From NCBI GenBank assembly GCA_015501585.1, contig JADNRY010000012.1:372001-436000 (forward strand): a DNA stretch of 64,000 nucleotides, given 5' to 3'. Each line of letters starts with the position of its first letter. Position 1 is the stretch's first letter. The notes below the pieces were generated by a model. That model made no database searches. It was not told the origin of the DNA and saw only the letters and a program-made list of their open reading frames with translations. This DNA comes from Rhodocollybia butyracea (lineage: Eukaryota > Basidiomycota > Agaricomycetes > Agaricales > Omphalotaceae). Shown in pieces: positions 37,208-48,713 of this stretch. The translations under genes were made by a program, and so were the position numbers.

Positions 37208-37542
37208 TTATGACATGTAAGGGGTAGTGCCTTTGGCTGGAGGAATAAAATATTTATGAAAAAGCACGAAGACCATGCGAACCAAGTAGTCCCTCTCAGT
37301 ACGCTTTAGTCTAAAAGGCACAATATTTCTGCATACGTTGCCAAAATTTCGAACAAATCAAGTTTGCTACTCACTTTCGTCGTTTCATTCATAAGAGAGG
37401 AAGGATCACCGGCACCGAAAGGAAGTCTGTCGTCCATCCAGCGGTGGTGTAATTGATTGTGCAACCAAAACACGGATTTCAGATCTGTGGTCAACTCAGA
37501 TGAAACCCTCAAAGATTTCTTGGGTAAAACGTTCAAATGCAT
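37208..37542 (-). CDS. Small protein of unknown function
   Basis: A two-exon reading gives about 88 residues. Exon 1 from ATG 37542 reads MHLNVLPKKSLRVSSEL, then FWLHNQLHHRWMDDRLPFGA and MNETTK. An intron (GTGAGT to CTAAAG) joins in frame to RTERDYLVRMVFVLFHKYF and IPPAKGTTPYMS. The splice is clean and the sequence protein-like. The frame is open upstream for another 25 codons to a possible acceptor, so the true start may be earlier. I do not recognise the family. It is divergent from the Sec14 gene, with under 200 bases between them. Confidence 0.5.
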
Positions 37543-37729
37543 CCGATTCGGGTTAACGTTGGATAGTTGAGGTCGTGGAGATTGATGGCTGTAGTGACGA
37601 AGCTTGAGCGCTTGAGCGTCTATACAAAAAAGAGCAAAAGTTATTACGGCTCCCTAATCTCTTCCACCATCTAAAACACCCAACCAGTACTTCTTTTCTT
37701 CACTGTAAATTCTTCATCACCACCGATAA

Positions 37730-38823
37730 ATGTCGAATTCAGCTGTACCAACACAGGCCAGTGCCAGCGCACTTCCCGAAGGAATCACAGATCCCAACTA
37801 CAAACCTCTTCCTGGCCGCCTCGGAAACTTGACTGTTCCTCAGCAACATGCTCTTGAAAAGCTGAGAAAAGAACTTCAAGATGAGGGCCATTTTGTTCCA
37901 GGGCGTATGGACGATGCTACGCTTTTACGGTCAGTGCTATCTGCTCTCAAGCTACACATGTGTCCAACGTTTTCGCTCTTAGATTTCTTCGTGCACGAAA
38001 ATTCGATGTTGCTCTCGCAAAGCAGATGTTAATCAATTGCGAAAACTGGAGGAAAGAATTCGGCGTCGATGATATTGTCAAGTCAGGGTTACTCCTATCG
38101 TGTGCTTCACCAGACTAATCTAATGTCCCCTCAGAACCTTTGATTTTCCGGAAAAGGAACAAGTAGACAAATACTACCCACAATTCTACCATAGAATGGA
38201 CAAGGTATGCCTTGTTTAACCCTTCCTTGTTCGTTGCTCACTCCAAACAGGATGGTCGTCCAGTCTATATTGAGCAACTAGGCAAACTCGACTTCAAAGC
38301 TCTCTACGCTTGCACAACTCAAGACCGTCTTCTCAAACGTCTCGTATACGAATACGAGAAATTCCTCACCTCTCGTCTCCCAGCTTGTTCTGCCGCCGTC
38401 GGCCACCCTGTCGAAACCTCCTGCACAATTCTCGACCTCAAAGACGTCTCTTTGACCAATTTCTACCGTGTTAAAGACTACGTCATGGCCGCATCTAGCA
38501 TCGGCCAAGACAGATACCCAGAATGCATGGGTAAATTCTATATCATCAATGCTTCTTGGCTGTTTAACGGTGTCTGGGCCGTGATCAAGCCTTGGTTGGA
38601 TGAGGTTACAGTCTCAAAGATTGATATTATTGGCAGTGGGTACAAGGACAAACTGCTAGCCCAGATCGGGAGTGAGAATCTGCCCAAAGAGTTTGGAGGG
38701 AGTTGTTCGTGTAAGAAGGGATGTTCGTTGAGTGATGCTGGTCCTTGGAATGAGGACCAGTGGCAGAAGGTCGAGGCTGAGATGAGTAATGGAACGGCGA
38801 ATGGAGATGTTGCTCCTGCATAG
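37730..38823 (+). CDS. SEC14: Sec14-like phosphatidylinositol/phosphatidylcholine transfer protein (copy 1)
   Basis: This cytosolic lipid-transfer protein exchanges phosphatidylinositol and phosphatidylcholine and sustains phosphoinositide production at the Golgi. It carries the CRAL-TRIO N-terminal helix block ([20 protein letters not shown], then [20 protein letters not shown]) and the lipid-binding domain with [63 protein letters not shown] and LPKEFGGSC. Introns near 37930-37982 and in VK/TFDF keep frame. Length (about 300 residues) fits the family. A close duplicate lies at 46476-47565. Confidence 0.92.
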
Positions 38824-39264
38824 GCTTCGTTCATTCAATGGTACGCTCCTACTCTCCTAGGCCGACCATGAGTCATCTGACAGTGCTACAGGTAGCCATA
38901 GAGGACGAGACAAACGTCGTACAATACCTTAATGCGCATAAATTTGGATAATAGATGCTCAACGTTTCATTCGAATAGGAATCTGCTGTTTTCGTGGCTG
39001 TCATGTATGATACCCAAACCATACTAAGTAATAAAATATAATCCTTTATTTGCAGAGTACAGAGCTTCCTGCTCCCAAGTGCTATTATGTATTTTTCAAA
39101 GCACCCAAAGATGTTGGAATGTAATGCTTACAGTCACCATGCGCTCACAACATTTACGACGAAGGTTCTCTCATCTGCACAAATGCGTATTTTCGAGACC
39201 ATTCATTGATTCTAATGAAGTTATGCCAGAATCGTTCTAAAGCTCTACAACTCGAGACCCTCCA

Positions 39265-40430
39265 CTAATCAGTTTCATTGAACAGTGTTTGCTGTTTCAC
39301 ACAATCCAAATCCCAGTGACCTATTCCCTGGCAGATTTTACATTTTCCTTCTATTGGCGGATACTCCTTCCTCACTGGGCAATCCGATAATGGATGATTT
39401 AAACCACAACAAGTACAGAAACCGTGTTGGAATACCGCGCGAATACTAGGCTTGTAAACGAAAGGATTTTCGTCTGGATGATGAATGAAGGACTGAATAC
39501 CTGTTGAGGAGAACTCGGTGGAGGTTGAGAAGGAGGGACGGAATTGCTCGCGGAACATTTGGTCGACGAGTAAGGCAAAACGAATGTCGCGCGCCGTGAG
39601 GCCAGGGATAATAAGGGAATGGGGAAAAGCTTCAAGAAAGGCTGACATCAGTGTATAAGTACAGAAAGTGTTAGAGAAACTTGCAGGTGGTATGTTTCGC
39701 CGGGAAGAGATTACCAGGTCTTATATCTAGTATTGTTTTCGGTATAAAAGCTTCGCGGGTTATGATTTGAATAGTAACAGTATAATGAACACCAACGGCT
39801 TTCGCTTCGTCCATTTTCGATTTTTGAAAGACGTGTTCGTTATTCTCATTCAAGAACAGCTGTTCAATATTGGAATACATCTTGAGGAAGAACGGCTCGT
39901 GCTAAAGAACAAGGGCATGAGTAATATAATCTGGGTGATAATCTGTGATAATTGGGATCATTTCAATTACCTGTTCTTCTTCCCCGATCCTCTTAACCTC
40001 ATTCAGGAACTGGACCGCTCCTGGCTGAGACGTAAACTTATAATTACCAATGAGTATCAGACCATTCCCGAGAGTCCGGTCCTCTGAGATATCTGATTTG
40101 AGGAATATGGAGGGTATTGTATTACTGTACCGAGGTTCGATTAAACGCGGACGAAATTTCCAGGGGGATAGCTCAGGCAGAGGATAAAGGTATATCGGTA
40201 ATGCGGAACGGCCAAGCCATGGAGTAGGGCTACTTTGTGGGCGAAGAGGGAGAGCTGGTAATGCATCTATGCGTTCGAGAGTTTGGACAAGCCACTGTCT
40301 AAGGGGGGCTATGATTCATGAAGGGTTACGGCGATTGCTTTGGCAAAAGAAAAGTACGCGTACCAGATTCGGTGCTTCGAGATCGCTGGAGTTTCGGCCG
40401 TTTTTGCAGCGCGCGCAATATTGAGGTATT
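39265..40430 (-). CDS. Protein with C-terminal CCHC zinc knuckles, function unknown
   Basis: Exons read LERIDALPALPLRPQS through GAVQFLNEVKRIGEEEQ, then HEPFFLKMYSNIEQLF through IPKTILDIRPG, then AFLEAFPHSLIIPGLTARDI to the stop at 39265. The last exon ends in two zinc-knuckle-like motifs, CCGLNHPLSDC and CKICQGIGHWDLDC (the latter a perfect C-x2-C-x4-H-x4-C). Further upstream a cysteine-rich stretch (PCAHCIIPQYCARCKNGR) may be another metal site, but I could not fix its splice or the start codon. Zinc knuckles bind RNA or single-stranded DNA in known proteins. The gene is convergent with Sec14 copy 1. The N-terminal end is uncertain. Confidence 0.55.
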
Positions 40431-40489
40431 ATACAGTGTGCACAAGGTAAAGTTATGTAGATACATACAGGAGTTGAAGTAAGGGAAAA

Positions 40490-41123
40490 AAACTCATGAT
40501 AAGCGCCAGTTTACCTGAGCGCTTATCTTGATGCTTCTGCCCACTCTACTCTTCAAACACCGACCCGTTTTATTTTGGTTTTATTATAATTCAGTTATAA
40601 TTATAAAATGTAGAGCTCACTGTTCTTGATCGAATTCGTTTGGAGTTTTTGTGAAATACAACAATTTTAAGGCTCAGATCTGTTTTTCCTGGTTTTACTA
40701 TAGTAATAGCAAGAAATAGTAGTTATATAAATCGGCTCGCGCGCTAATCTTCGGTCCGTTCCGTGGCAGATCAGGCCACTTGCTTTCTGAACGTTAACAA
40801 CCACCTTGACCACATCTTACGCCAAATTCATCGGCACTATCAATATCAAGACGTTTCATCTGTATGTCTCATTCTCTTTACTATCCATTATTTCTTCTGA
40901 TACCTTTCAGAATTGTGGACTGACATTTGGCGAGATTTTCGATTTCGGACCCTTTCTACTTGCGCTGGCGAATTTCTTAGCAAGTCGCTCTGTATATCGC
41001 TACTATCCATATATACTAATCTCTATCTAGCTAGAATCGCCCAAACTGAACAAAGCTCCTGTTAAGTCAACAGCGAAATTCAGCGAGGTAACCCTGACAC
41101 AAGCGTGTTAAACTTCCAGTACG
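40490..41123. other. Intergenic, AT-rich
   Basis: This is upstream DNA of the 5-phosphatase and of the zinc-knuckle gene. An AT-rich tract lies at 40560-40620. No gene is recognised. Confidence 0.5.
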
Positions 41124-44100
41124 ATGGATACCTCAAACATCGAAAGTTCCCCTACACCAGCAGTGAAGAATCTACGATCCAAATTTGAATCTCTCGCTGT
41201 TGATAACTCCGAATTATCATCTCGCCGAATATCGCTCCAAGTACCTTCACCGTCTGCTCCTCGAGCTCGCACGTCGAGTTCCGACTCTGCGACTCCTGCG
41301 TCTCCTAGTCTTCGTTCTGTCTCTTCCTCTTCCAGTCTAAAATCCAGCAAGCGACCTCCTCCGCCTCCTCCGCCCTCATCGTCGCGTAAAAATCCTCCTT
41401 CTCCATCTGCTTCCCCTTTGCTTCGGCCAGTCCCCCTCCGGCACTTATTAATGACAGCCCAAACAAGTCGCCCGAAGAGGAACCCCCTACGTCAAGTGTT
41501 GCAGCACTACGTAGTAGATTCTTGTATATATTCTCGCCTCCATCACTTCATCTCGGTACTAACAAATTACAGGAATACTACCCCCGCTACGCGTACTCCA
41601 ATACATTCTCCAAAGCCCAGCTTTTCCGAAAAACCACCCGTTCCTCCTCGTCTCTACACTTCCGAGCCTCCCGAGCCTTTAATTACTTTCGCTAGTCCTG
41701 AAGAATATCACTCTTCATCCTCAAATTCAGTATCCAGTTTGGACGATCCATTCTCCGAATCTAACACGGACAGCGCAACAGACGATCCCGATTCATCTAC
41801 AACCTCTGTAGCCCCTCCTCTTCCGGCGAGGAAGCGCACTAACCGTCAACATCATCCACAGGAATCCAGTTCCTCGAGCCGGACATCGAGTGAAAGTGAT
41901 GGTAGTCAGACTTTATCCAGCTTTTTTATTCCTCCTCCGCAGCCTCCTCCGAGGCCTCGAGCGCTCGATTTACTTGTGCCTGAGCCTGATACACCCAACC
42001 CACCTCCTTTACCCGTTCGCCGTTCCACGATCGCTCAGGCGGAGGACTTGACCTCTCTCAGGACACCTCGAGCTGTTGCTCGTCCACCTCCGCCTCCGCC
42101 ACATAATTCCCATCCGTCTTTGACACATTTAGCTCATGTGTCCGTGGCTGAGCTCGATCACATCCCTACAAGTGCAACCATACCCTCTGCCTCTGAACGT
42201 AAATCATTCGGCAAAGTTCATCTTCCGCCCCCGCCCACACGTACCATTGCTCTCGGTGACAAACTTCCTCCTCCAAAACGTCCAGTTAATGACGGTGAAT
42301 CGGATGATGATGAATCCGGCGACGACGACGATGTCAAAGGTTCCGGTGTAGATTTGTTGCCCGATACTACTCGTGCCTCCCGTCGACCACCGTACCTAAT
42401 GACACCTCATAACCGGGACAATGGCCATTCCGTACAGTCGTGCAAGATACCTGTTACTGCCCATGTCGGCCATCTTGCGATGAGTGGCCCGTATATCGTC
42501 GTCGGCAGTACGCATCATATTCGATTGTACAACGTCAATGGATCTCAGGAGGTACCCACTCGGAACATGGACACCAAAGATTTCGGTATCAAGGATGGAA
42601 AAGTTACCGCAGTCGAGTTCAAGACCGAGGTCTTAGTATGGGTCGCATTGAAGGAAGGTCATATTTTCGAAATCGACGCTCGAAACGGGGACTTGCTCGG
42701 TGTCAAGCACTTTGCGCATGTGAACCCCATATTATACCTTTTTCGCTACGCTAGTTCAATGATTTCCATCGACGAAGTCGGCAAAGTCCTCATTTGGTCT
42801 CCAGATACTGCAGGCAAACTCAATCTTCTTCACGCCACCCCTCGCGTGATACGTGTCACCGACAAACTCGATTATGCTACCATTATCGATGGGATGCTCT
42901 GGACTGCTGGTAGAGCAGACCAACATGGAGCTGGGACGCATGCAAGGACACCAATCATCAGATTGTACGATCTGTTCAATCCAGGTGCAGCAGGGAGATC
43001 GGTGATGCCTACTGAGCATGTCGGTCCAGTGACGAGTGCGACTATAGTGCCTACTCATCCGGGGCATGTTTATGTCGGGCATGAAGAGGGTTTTATCACG
43101 ATCTGGGCTCTCGATGTCGATGGAAGATACCCGAGGTGTATTGAGGTGATGAAGGTGGCTTCCAGCGATGTGACGAGTCTTGAGGGCGTCAACGACAAGT
43201 TGTGGGCTGGAGGGAGGAACGGAATGATCACTGCATACGATGTTGTTCCACGACCTTGGATTGCGACGAATTCGTGGGCTGCTCATCCTGGACTGCCTGT
43301 ATTGAAGATCACCGCCGATCCGTTTGGAATCGAAAAGTACGGAAGACTGGCGGTGGTTAGTGTTGGGAGGGATGAACGGGTGGGGATATGGGATGGACTG
43401 TTGGCGCTGGATTGGCAGGATAAGGAGCTGCAGCGGTATGAGCAGTCGTTCAGTACATTCAGAGACCTCAAGGTGCTTATCATATCGTGGAATTGCGACT
43501 CAGCAAAGCCAGATTCGCTGTACGGGCATCCGGCGAATATCAAATTTTTCCACGACGTCCTCAATAGTGTGGATAGTCCGGATATCATTTCCTTCGGGTT
43601 CCAAGAGGTCATTGATTTGGAGTCGAGGAAGATGGCAGCGAAGAGTATGTTGCTGAGTCGGGTGGACTCGAAGACGAAAAAGGAGGAGGGGACGCTGTTG
43701 GGTCTCTCGGATAAGGTGACCGGGGCGTACAAGAGGTGGTACGACGCATTGATGTTGGCAGTGAGGTTGGCGATGCCTCCAGGTTGCCCATACTCGGTTG
43801 TTCATACGGAAAGTATGGTGGGTCTCTTTACGTGTGTTATCGTGAAAAATTCGGAGAGGTCCTCAGTGAAGGAGATTGCCATTAATACGGTCAAGCGAGG
43901 CATGGGAGGAAGATATGGTAACAAGGTACGTTCCTGGCTTCCTTGGTTTTCTAAACAGTTCCTTATTAGTATTTGATAGGGCGGAATTCTGTCTCGTTTC
44001 CTCATTGATGACACATCCATCTGCTTCATTAACTGCCATCTTGCTGCCGGTCAACATGCTGTTCGAGCTCGGAATGCTGATGCAGCTGGCATGCTCGAGC

Positions 44101-44719
44101 AGCAGCTTCTTTTCCCTTCGCCTGTGGAGCCTTTGGCCTTCGTTGGTGGTGGTGATGGCTCGATGGTTCTGGACCACGAAATTGTCTTTGTGAGTACTGT
44201 ACAGTGTAGTACACAGCTCGATACTCACTTTTTCGATGATAGGTGAATGGAGACATGAACTACCGAATTGATCAACGCCGAGACGTCATTTCCTCCGCTG
44301 TTCGAGCTCATGAACACGAAACCCTTCTCGCTCACGACCAGCTCCTTAAAGAAATTAAGTACAACCGTGGTTGCCGTTTCCGCTTCTTCTCCGAGGGACC
44401 CATTACCTTTGCCCCGACATACAAATACGACCGCCGCTCAGATGAGTATGACACCTCGGAAAAACGTCGTGCGCCAGCTTGGTGTGATAGGGTGTTGTGG
44501 AGGTCGCGTGAGCCGTCAAGAGTAGAGCAATTGCATTACCAGCGATACGAGATGAACGTTTCTGATCATCGGCCGATATCATCTGCATTTAGGATGACGG
44601 TAAAGAGAATCAGACATGAGATTAGGCAGGAAAAGAAGACAGAGGTGCAGATGCAGTGGGCAGGATTGCAGGAAAAGTTGTTGACGCAAGCGCAGGACTT
44701 TTACACAAACTTGTTATGA
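41124..44719 (+). CDS. Inositol polyphosphate 5-phosphatase with proline-rich and beta-propeller N-terminus
   Basis: This enzyme would remove the 5-phosphate from phosphoinositides or inositol phosphates. After a long Pro/Ser-rich disordered region (residues 1 to about 420, many PPPP runs) comes a WD40-like propeller (HVGHLAMSGPYIVVGSTHHI, VWVALKEGHIFEID, VGHEEGFITIWALD, GGRNGMITAYD). The catalytic domain follows: LIISWNCDSAKP, DIISFGFQEVIDLE, ICFINCHLAAGQ, NGDMNYRID, PAWCDRVLW and SDHRPISSAF. All 5-phosphatase motifs are present. Introns at 43926-43979 and 44190-44242 are clear. A branch-point/acceptor (TACTAACAAATTACAG) near 41555-41571 suggests another intron inside the seemingly open first exon. 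Architecture matches fungal and plant type II 5-phosphatases with WD repeats. It acts near membranes, presumably recruited through the N-terminus. Confidence 0.9.
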
Positions 44720-45126
44720 TAGTGGATTGGAGGTGAACTACCATTGTTTTAGACAGTTTTTTTTTTCGACTCGGACTATAGCGTTTTGTCAATGTAGCAT
44801 TTGTTTTGTAGCAGCAATTTTTCCCTGTAGATGCAATAATTGGTACACATGTAATAATTCAAACTCAAGTTCACAAAAGTCAACCTTTACTATTTATTGC
44901 TGGTGAGCCCTTTTAACAATTCAACGCTCCTCTTCAATAGATAGAATTTGCGTTCCAAGGCTAAATCGTGGGCCTTAAGCTATCAAAGCCTTATGCAATG
45001 GTTGCAGCGTCTTGAAGAAAGAATGAAAGAGGAAGTACAAAGGATTGTGCCACCGGCATACACGACTGTTTGCCCACGTCATTTTATTTTTCCTTCTTCG
45101 GTTATGGTTCCTTTGTTGGGATTATA
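44720..45126. other. Intergenic, nothing recognised
   Basis: This is the 3' flank of the 5-phosphatase with a T-run near 44760. I see no gene. Confidence 0.5.
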
Positions 45127-45213
45127 CATCCCAGGCATGTATGTGGCGCTATACATGTAGCTGGGGCCCCGGCAGTTCCTCAATGGGACCACGTCGGTTA
45201 AACCACCACCACC
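45127..45213 (-). repeat. Dispersed repeat, copy A, with ACC tract
   Basis: The core GGGGCCCCGGCAGTTCCT, then AATGGGACCACGTCGGTT is almost identical to the inverted copy B at 52343-52443. Both continue into CCA/TAC-rich simple sequence. Strand is given relative to copy B. Confidence 0.75.
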
Positions 45214-46475
45214 TTTAATCTCTGTTTCACACCCTTCTTAGTCAGTCTCACGAGGCCCTTGCCGTGATCCAGTCCCCAACTTGTTTCTTTCCCTTTTTCT
45301 AATTTGAGATCAGCGTGTCTAGCGATTCAACTCTGCGAAGTTTTTATCTGTGTCTAAAAGTAGTAGTCGGTTTATGGAGAATTTCATACTATATATTGGG
45401 GAGACGGTATAGCCTGTTCACAACGTCTTGGCCGACTTATTCCTTTACTAACGATGGTCATATAGCCGGGCCTCCTAACGGCCCTCCAAGTGCAGAAAAG
45501 GCTCTATCAATTGTACCATATCAACACAAATTTATTGAGTCTGCCTAGGAGAGACAAAAAGGAGGCGGGAAGAAGGATAGAGGTGCATACTCCACCAACG
45601 ATAGTGCCAGAGTGGTACTGCATTTCCCTTCAAGGTTGCTACCCAAGTACTCAACGTCAACCTTCGAGCTGATGTAAATATTTGAGTGCTACCGTTTTCT
45701 TTTTTATATATACAAAACTAGTGCTCTGGAGTCTGAGATTTCCAGCCCGTCTTCTTTCTACTCGACTTCCTTTGTACCTTTGTACCCAGCATGGTTCAGT
45801 AAAGCTCTATCCCGATTTCTGCTTTCATTTCTTCTACGACCTCTATAGGAGTTTGAAGGTGCTTAATATGCGCCTCGAGAACATCCTCTATCGTAATAGA
45901 AACTCCCGGAAGCAAGCCCAATCGATGAGGAGTAAGCTGTTTTGTAGGGGAAAGTGAAAGGCAGAGCTGAGCGAGAGATCGTTTTCATATTTTATCCAAG
46001 AAGGGGGATGGGTAAGTAGATCTCAGCATTGAATAGTTTCCTCAATTGTTGCTTCCATCAAAGCTTTGTGCAAGGCTCTTCCATCGGTTCCAAGATGAAA
46101 GGAAGGATTGACGCACCTTTTCCAGCTGCAGGCCGCCAATATCGTCTTCAGTAATCCAAAAAGTTCCTGCAGGTTCCTGCATGTTTTTACTGGAGAAGAT
46201 TCATAGCAGGTGCAATTCTGAACCCGGGTAATACAGCCCGAATCATTGTTCAATTTGAGTATTATAGTGCAGTCAATTTAAATCCATGTACGACGTAAAG
46301 CGCTCTGGCGCTTGTTCAAGTTTGTCGAAAACAGCGAAAAGGGACTCAAGTACAACCAAGATACAAGGCTTAGATAAAGAATATAACTCTCCCTGAGGAA
46401 ACCCGCCCACAGAATCAGGACACGAGGCTCGCAGTCTTATCTTCTACCAATCAGAACTTCTTTTCTTACCGATAA
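45214..46475. other. Intergenic with scattered repeat similarity
   Basis: Short blocks at 45525-45770 (TTTATTGAGTCTGCC, TTGAGTGCTACCGT, CCCGTCTTCT) recur in the same order at about 34970-35340. No ORF is convincing. Confidence 0.45.
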
Positions 46476-47565
46476 ATGTCGAATCCAGCTGTGCCAACAC
46501 AGGCCAGTGCCAGCGCACTCCCTGAAGGGATTACAGATCCCAACTACAAACCTCTTCCTGGCCGCCTCGGAAACTTGACTGTTCCTCAGCAACATGCTCT
46601 TGAACAGCTGAGAAAACAACTCCAAGATGAAGGCCATTTTGTTCCAGAACGTATGGACGATGCTACTCTTTTACGGTCAGTGCTATTTGCTCTCAAGTTA
46701 TACATATGTCCAACGTTTTCACTCTTAGATTTCTCCGTGCACGAAAGTTCAATGTCGCTCTCGCAAAGCAGATGCTAATCAACTGCGAGAACTGGAGGAA
46801 AGAATTCGGCGTCGATGATCTTATCAAGTCAGTTTCTTCCTACCGTGTGGTCACTAGGCTGAACTCTGTTCAGAAACTTTGACTTTCCAGAAAAAGAACA
46901 AGTAGACAAGTACTACCCTCAATTTTACCATAAAATGGACAAGGTATATGTTATTCAACTATCCATTATCCGTTGCTCACTATTCAATACAGGATGGTCG
47001 TCCAGTCTATATCGAGCAACTCGGCAAACTCGACTTCAAAGGCCTCTACTCGTGCACAAGCCAAGACCGTCTCCTCAAACGCTTCGTACACGAATACGAG
47101 AAATTCCTCGCTTCTCGTCTCCCAGCTTGTTCTGCCGCCGTCGGCCACCCCGTCGAAACCTCCTGCACAATCCTTGACCTCAAAGACGTCTCTTTGGCCA
47201 ATTTCTACCGTGTTAAAGACTACGTTATGGCCGCATCTAGCATCGGCCAAGACAGATATCCAGAATGCATGGGTAAATTCTACATTATTAATGCCCCCTG
47301 GCTGTTCAACGGTGTCTGGACCGTGATCAAGCCTTGGTTGGATGAAGTCACAGTTTCAAAGATTGATATTATCGGAAGCGGGTATAAGGACAAGTTGCTG
47401 GCACAGATTGGGAGTGAGAACTTGCCCAAAGATCTTGGAGGGAGTTGTTCGTGTAAGAAGGGATGTTCGTTGAGCGATGCTGGTCCTTGGAATGAGAAAA
47501 AGTGGCAGAAAATCGAGGCTGAGTTGAACAGTGGAACGGTGGATGGAGATGTTACTCTTGCATAG
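46476..47565 (+). CDS. Sec14-like lipid-transfer protein (copy 2)
   Basis: This is a close duplicate of the gene at 37730-38823, with the same two introns in the same places. It keeps the full CRAL-TRIO domain ([87 protein letters not shown]). Differences are mostly conservative (K/Q, A/G, T/S), with no stop or frameshift, so it is under constraint. The upstream 30 bases (CTTCTTTTCTTACCGATAA before ATG) also resemble copy 1. Tandem-like duplication on the same strand with two unrelated genes between suggests an older duplication or insertion between copies. Role as in copy 1, and subfunction is unknown. Confidence 0.92.
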
Positions 47566-48166
47566 GTTTTATGCTCCTCGCCTGTTTGTACAACGATCGA
47601 TATTGCACCAATTCTCTCGCAGGCGCTTACAAGATCTTCCTTTTTGAAATGTCAATCGTCACAAGGTAGATCTTCTGCTCACGATAAACGATAAAAGTGT
47701 AGTATATTTGCCATACTCCAAGTTTGACCTATCCAATCAACGAGATTAATCTAATTCCAACCCAGTTCTTCAGATCGCCTGGCATAGAACGACAGTTCAA
47801 AAGGTTCAAGTTAAGATGATTCATGAATAGGTATACATATCTTTATCTAATGTAGAATGAGAGATACCATTTGCTCAAGAAAATTGTTGTGGTGGTCCTA
47901 ATCTCAAATCAAGGTTCAGGGGCAGTCTGTCCATGCACATGATCTTCTAGCCAGAGCGAAAGTCTCACTTTGTGTCATTTACTAATTTTATTCAGTAAGT
48001 ATATATTAGAGCGTATTTGCAGTCGGTTGGGTGACCTCGGCGTCTCCTCGCTACGTCACACAACGATCGCGGATGACGACCGCAAGCTTGTCACGCCGTC
48101 TCATCTGCGTCTCCTCGTTACATGTCACCTTTTTAGCGGTTGCAGATACGTTCTAATACAAGCTTG
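47566..48166. other. Intergenic, nothing recognised
   Basis: This is the 3' flank of Sec14 copy 2 and of the convergent alkyltransferase-like gene. I see no gene. Confidence 0.5.
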
Positions 48167-48713
48167 CTAGTTGTGCATCTGCCATAACGTTTTCTTCTCT
48201 TCCAGATACCCTTTCTCGGTAAACATCACTCCCTCTTCCTTCAATATTTCCATCTTTCTTCGGCATTGTATTTTCGTCTTACTCTCTGGTCCCCATTCGC
48301 CGAGAAAGCCCCCAATATACAGCGTTAAGGCAATTACGCGGTGGCATGGTCTGTATGGTGCGAATGGGTTGCTGCGAAGCGCGTTTCCGACTGTGTGAAA
48401 CATAAGAAGAGATCAAACAAGAACAATGGAAGACTCACCTGACCGAGGAGGCCCCCTGCTCGACACACATCAGCGTATCTGACAACTTGTCCCTTGGGGA
48501 TCGACTTTGTAAAATCGTATACGTCCCACTGATGTTGAGATATACGCTTCAACAGTACCGGTAGATATTTATGGATTAGAGGAAAGATTCTAGGCGATAA
48601 CTTACCTTCCCGGACAACCTTCTGAACGCATCTCTCTCAGCTTTACTTGTCGGGTAGAATATTTGTTCGTCTTGGGGAATTGAGCTGGAGTGTGAGGATC
48701 GAACGGCGAGCAT
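48167..48713 (-). CDS. O6-alkylguanine-DNA alkyltransferase-like protein
   Basis: Three exons give a small DNA-repair protein of the MGMT/Ogt family that would take an alkyl group from O6-alkylguanine onto its own cysteine. Exon 1 from ATG 48713 reads MLAVRSSHSSSIPQDEQIFY. Exon 2 carries QHQWDVYDFTKSIPKGQVVR and YADVCRAGG. Exon 3 carries VGNALRSNPFAPYRPCHRVI with the acceptor Cys in PCHRV, then IGGFLGEW and a charged tail. The segment before VGNAL is shorter than usual and lacks the arginine that normally precedes it (ARAVG in relatives). The splice that keeps frame gives GGLL-VGNAL. It is a repair enzyme or an alkyltransferase-like variant. Confidence 0.83.

Noticed and set aside
48425..48435. 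Alternative donor CAG|GTGAGT after GGLLGQ in the alkyltransferase-like gene
   Set aside because: It looks like a stronger donor, but joining it to the acceptor puts VGNAL and PCHRV out of frame. The preceding GTCAG donor keeps frame.
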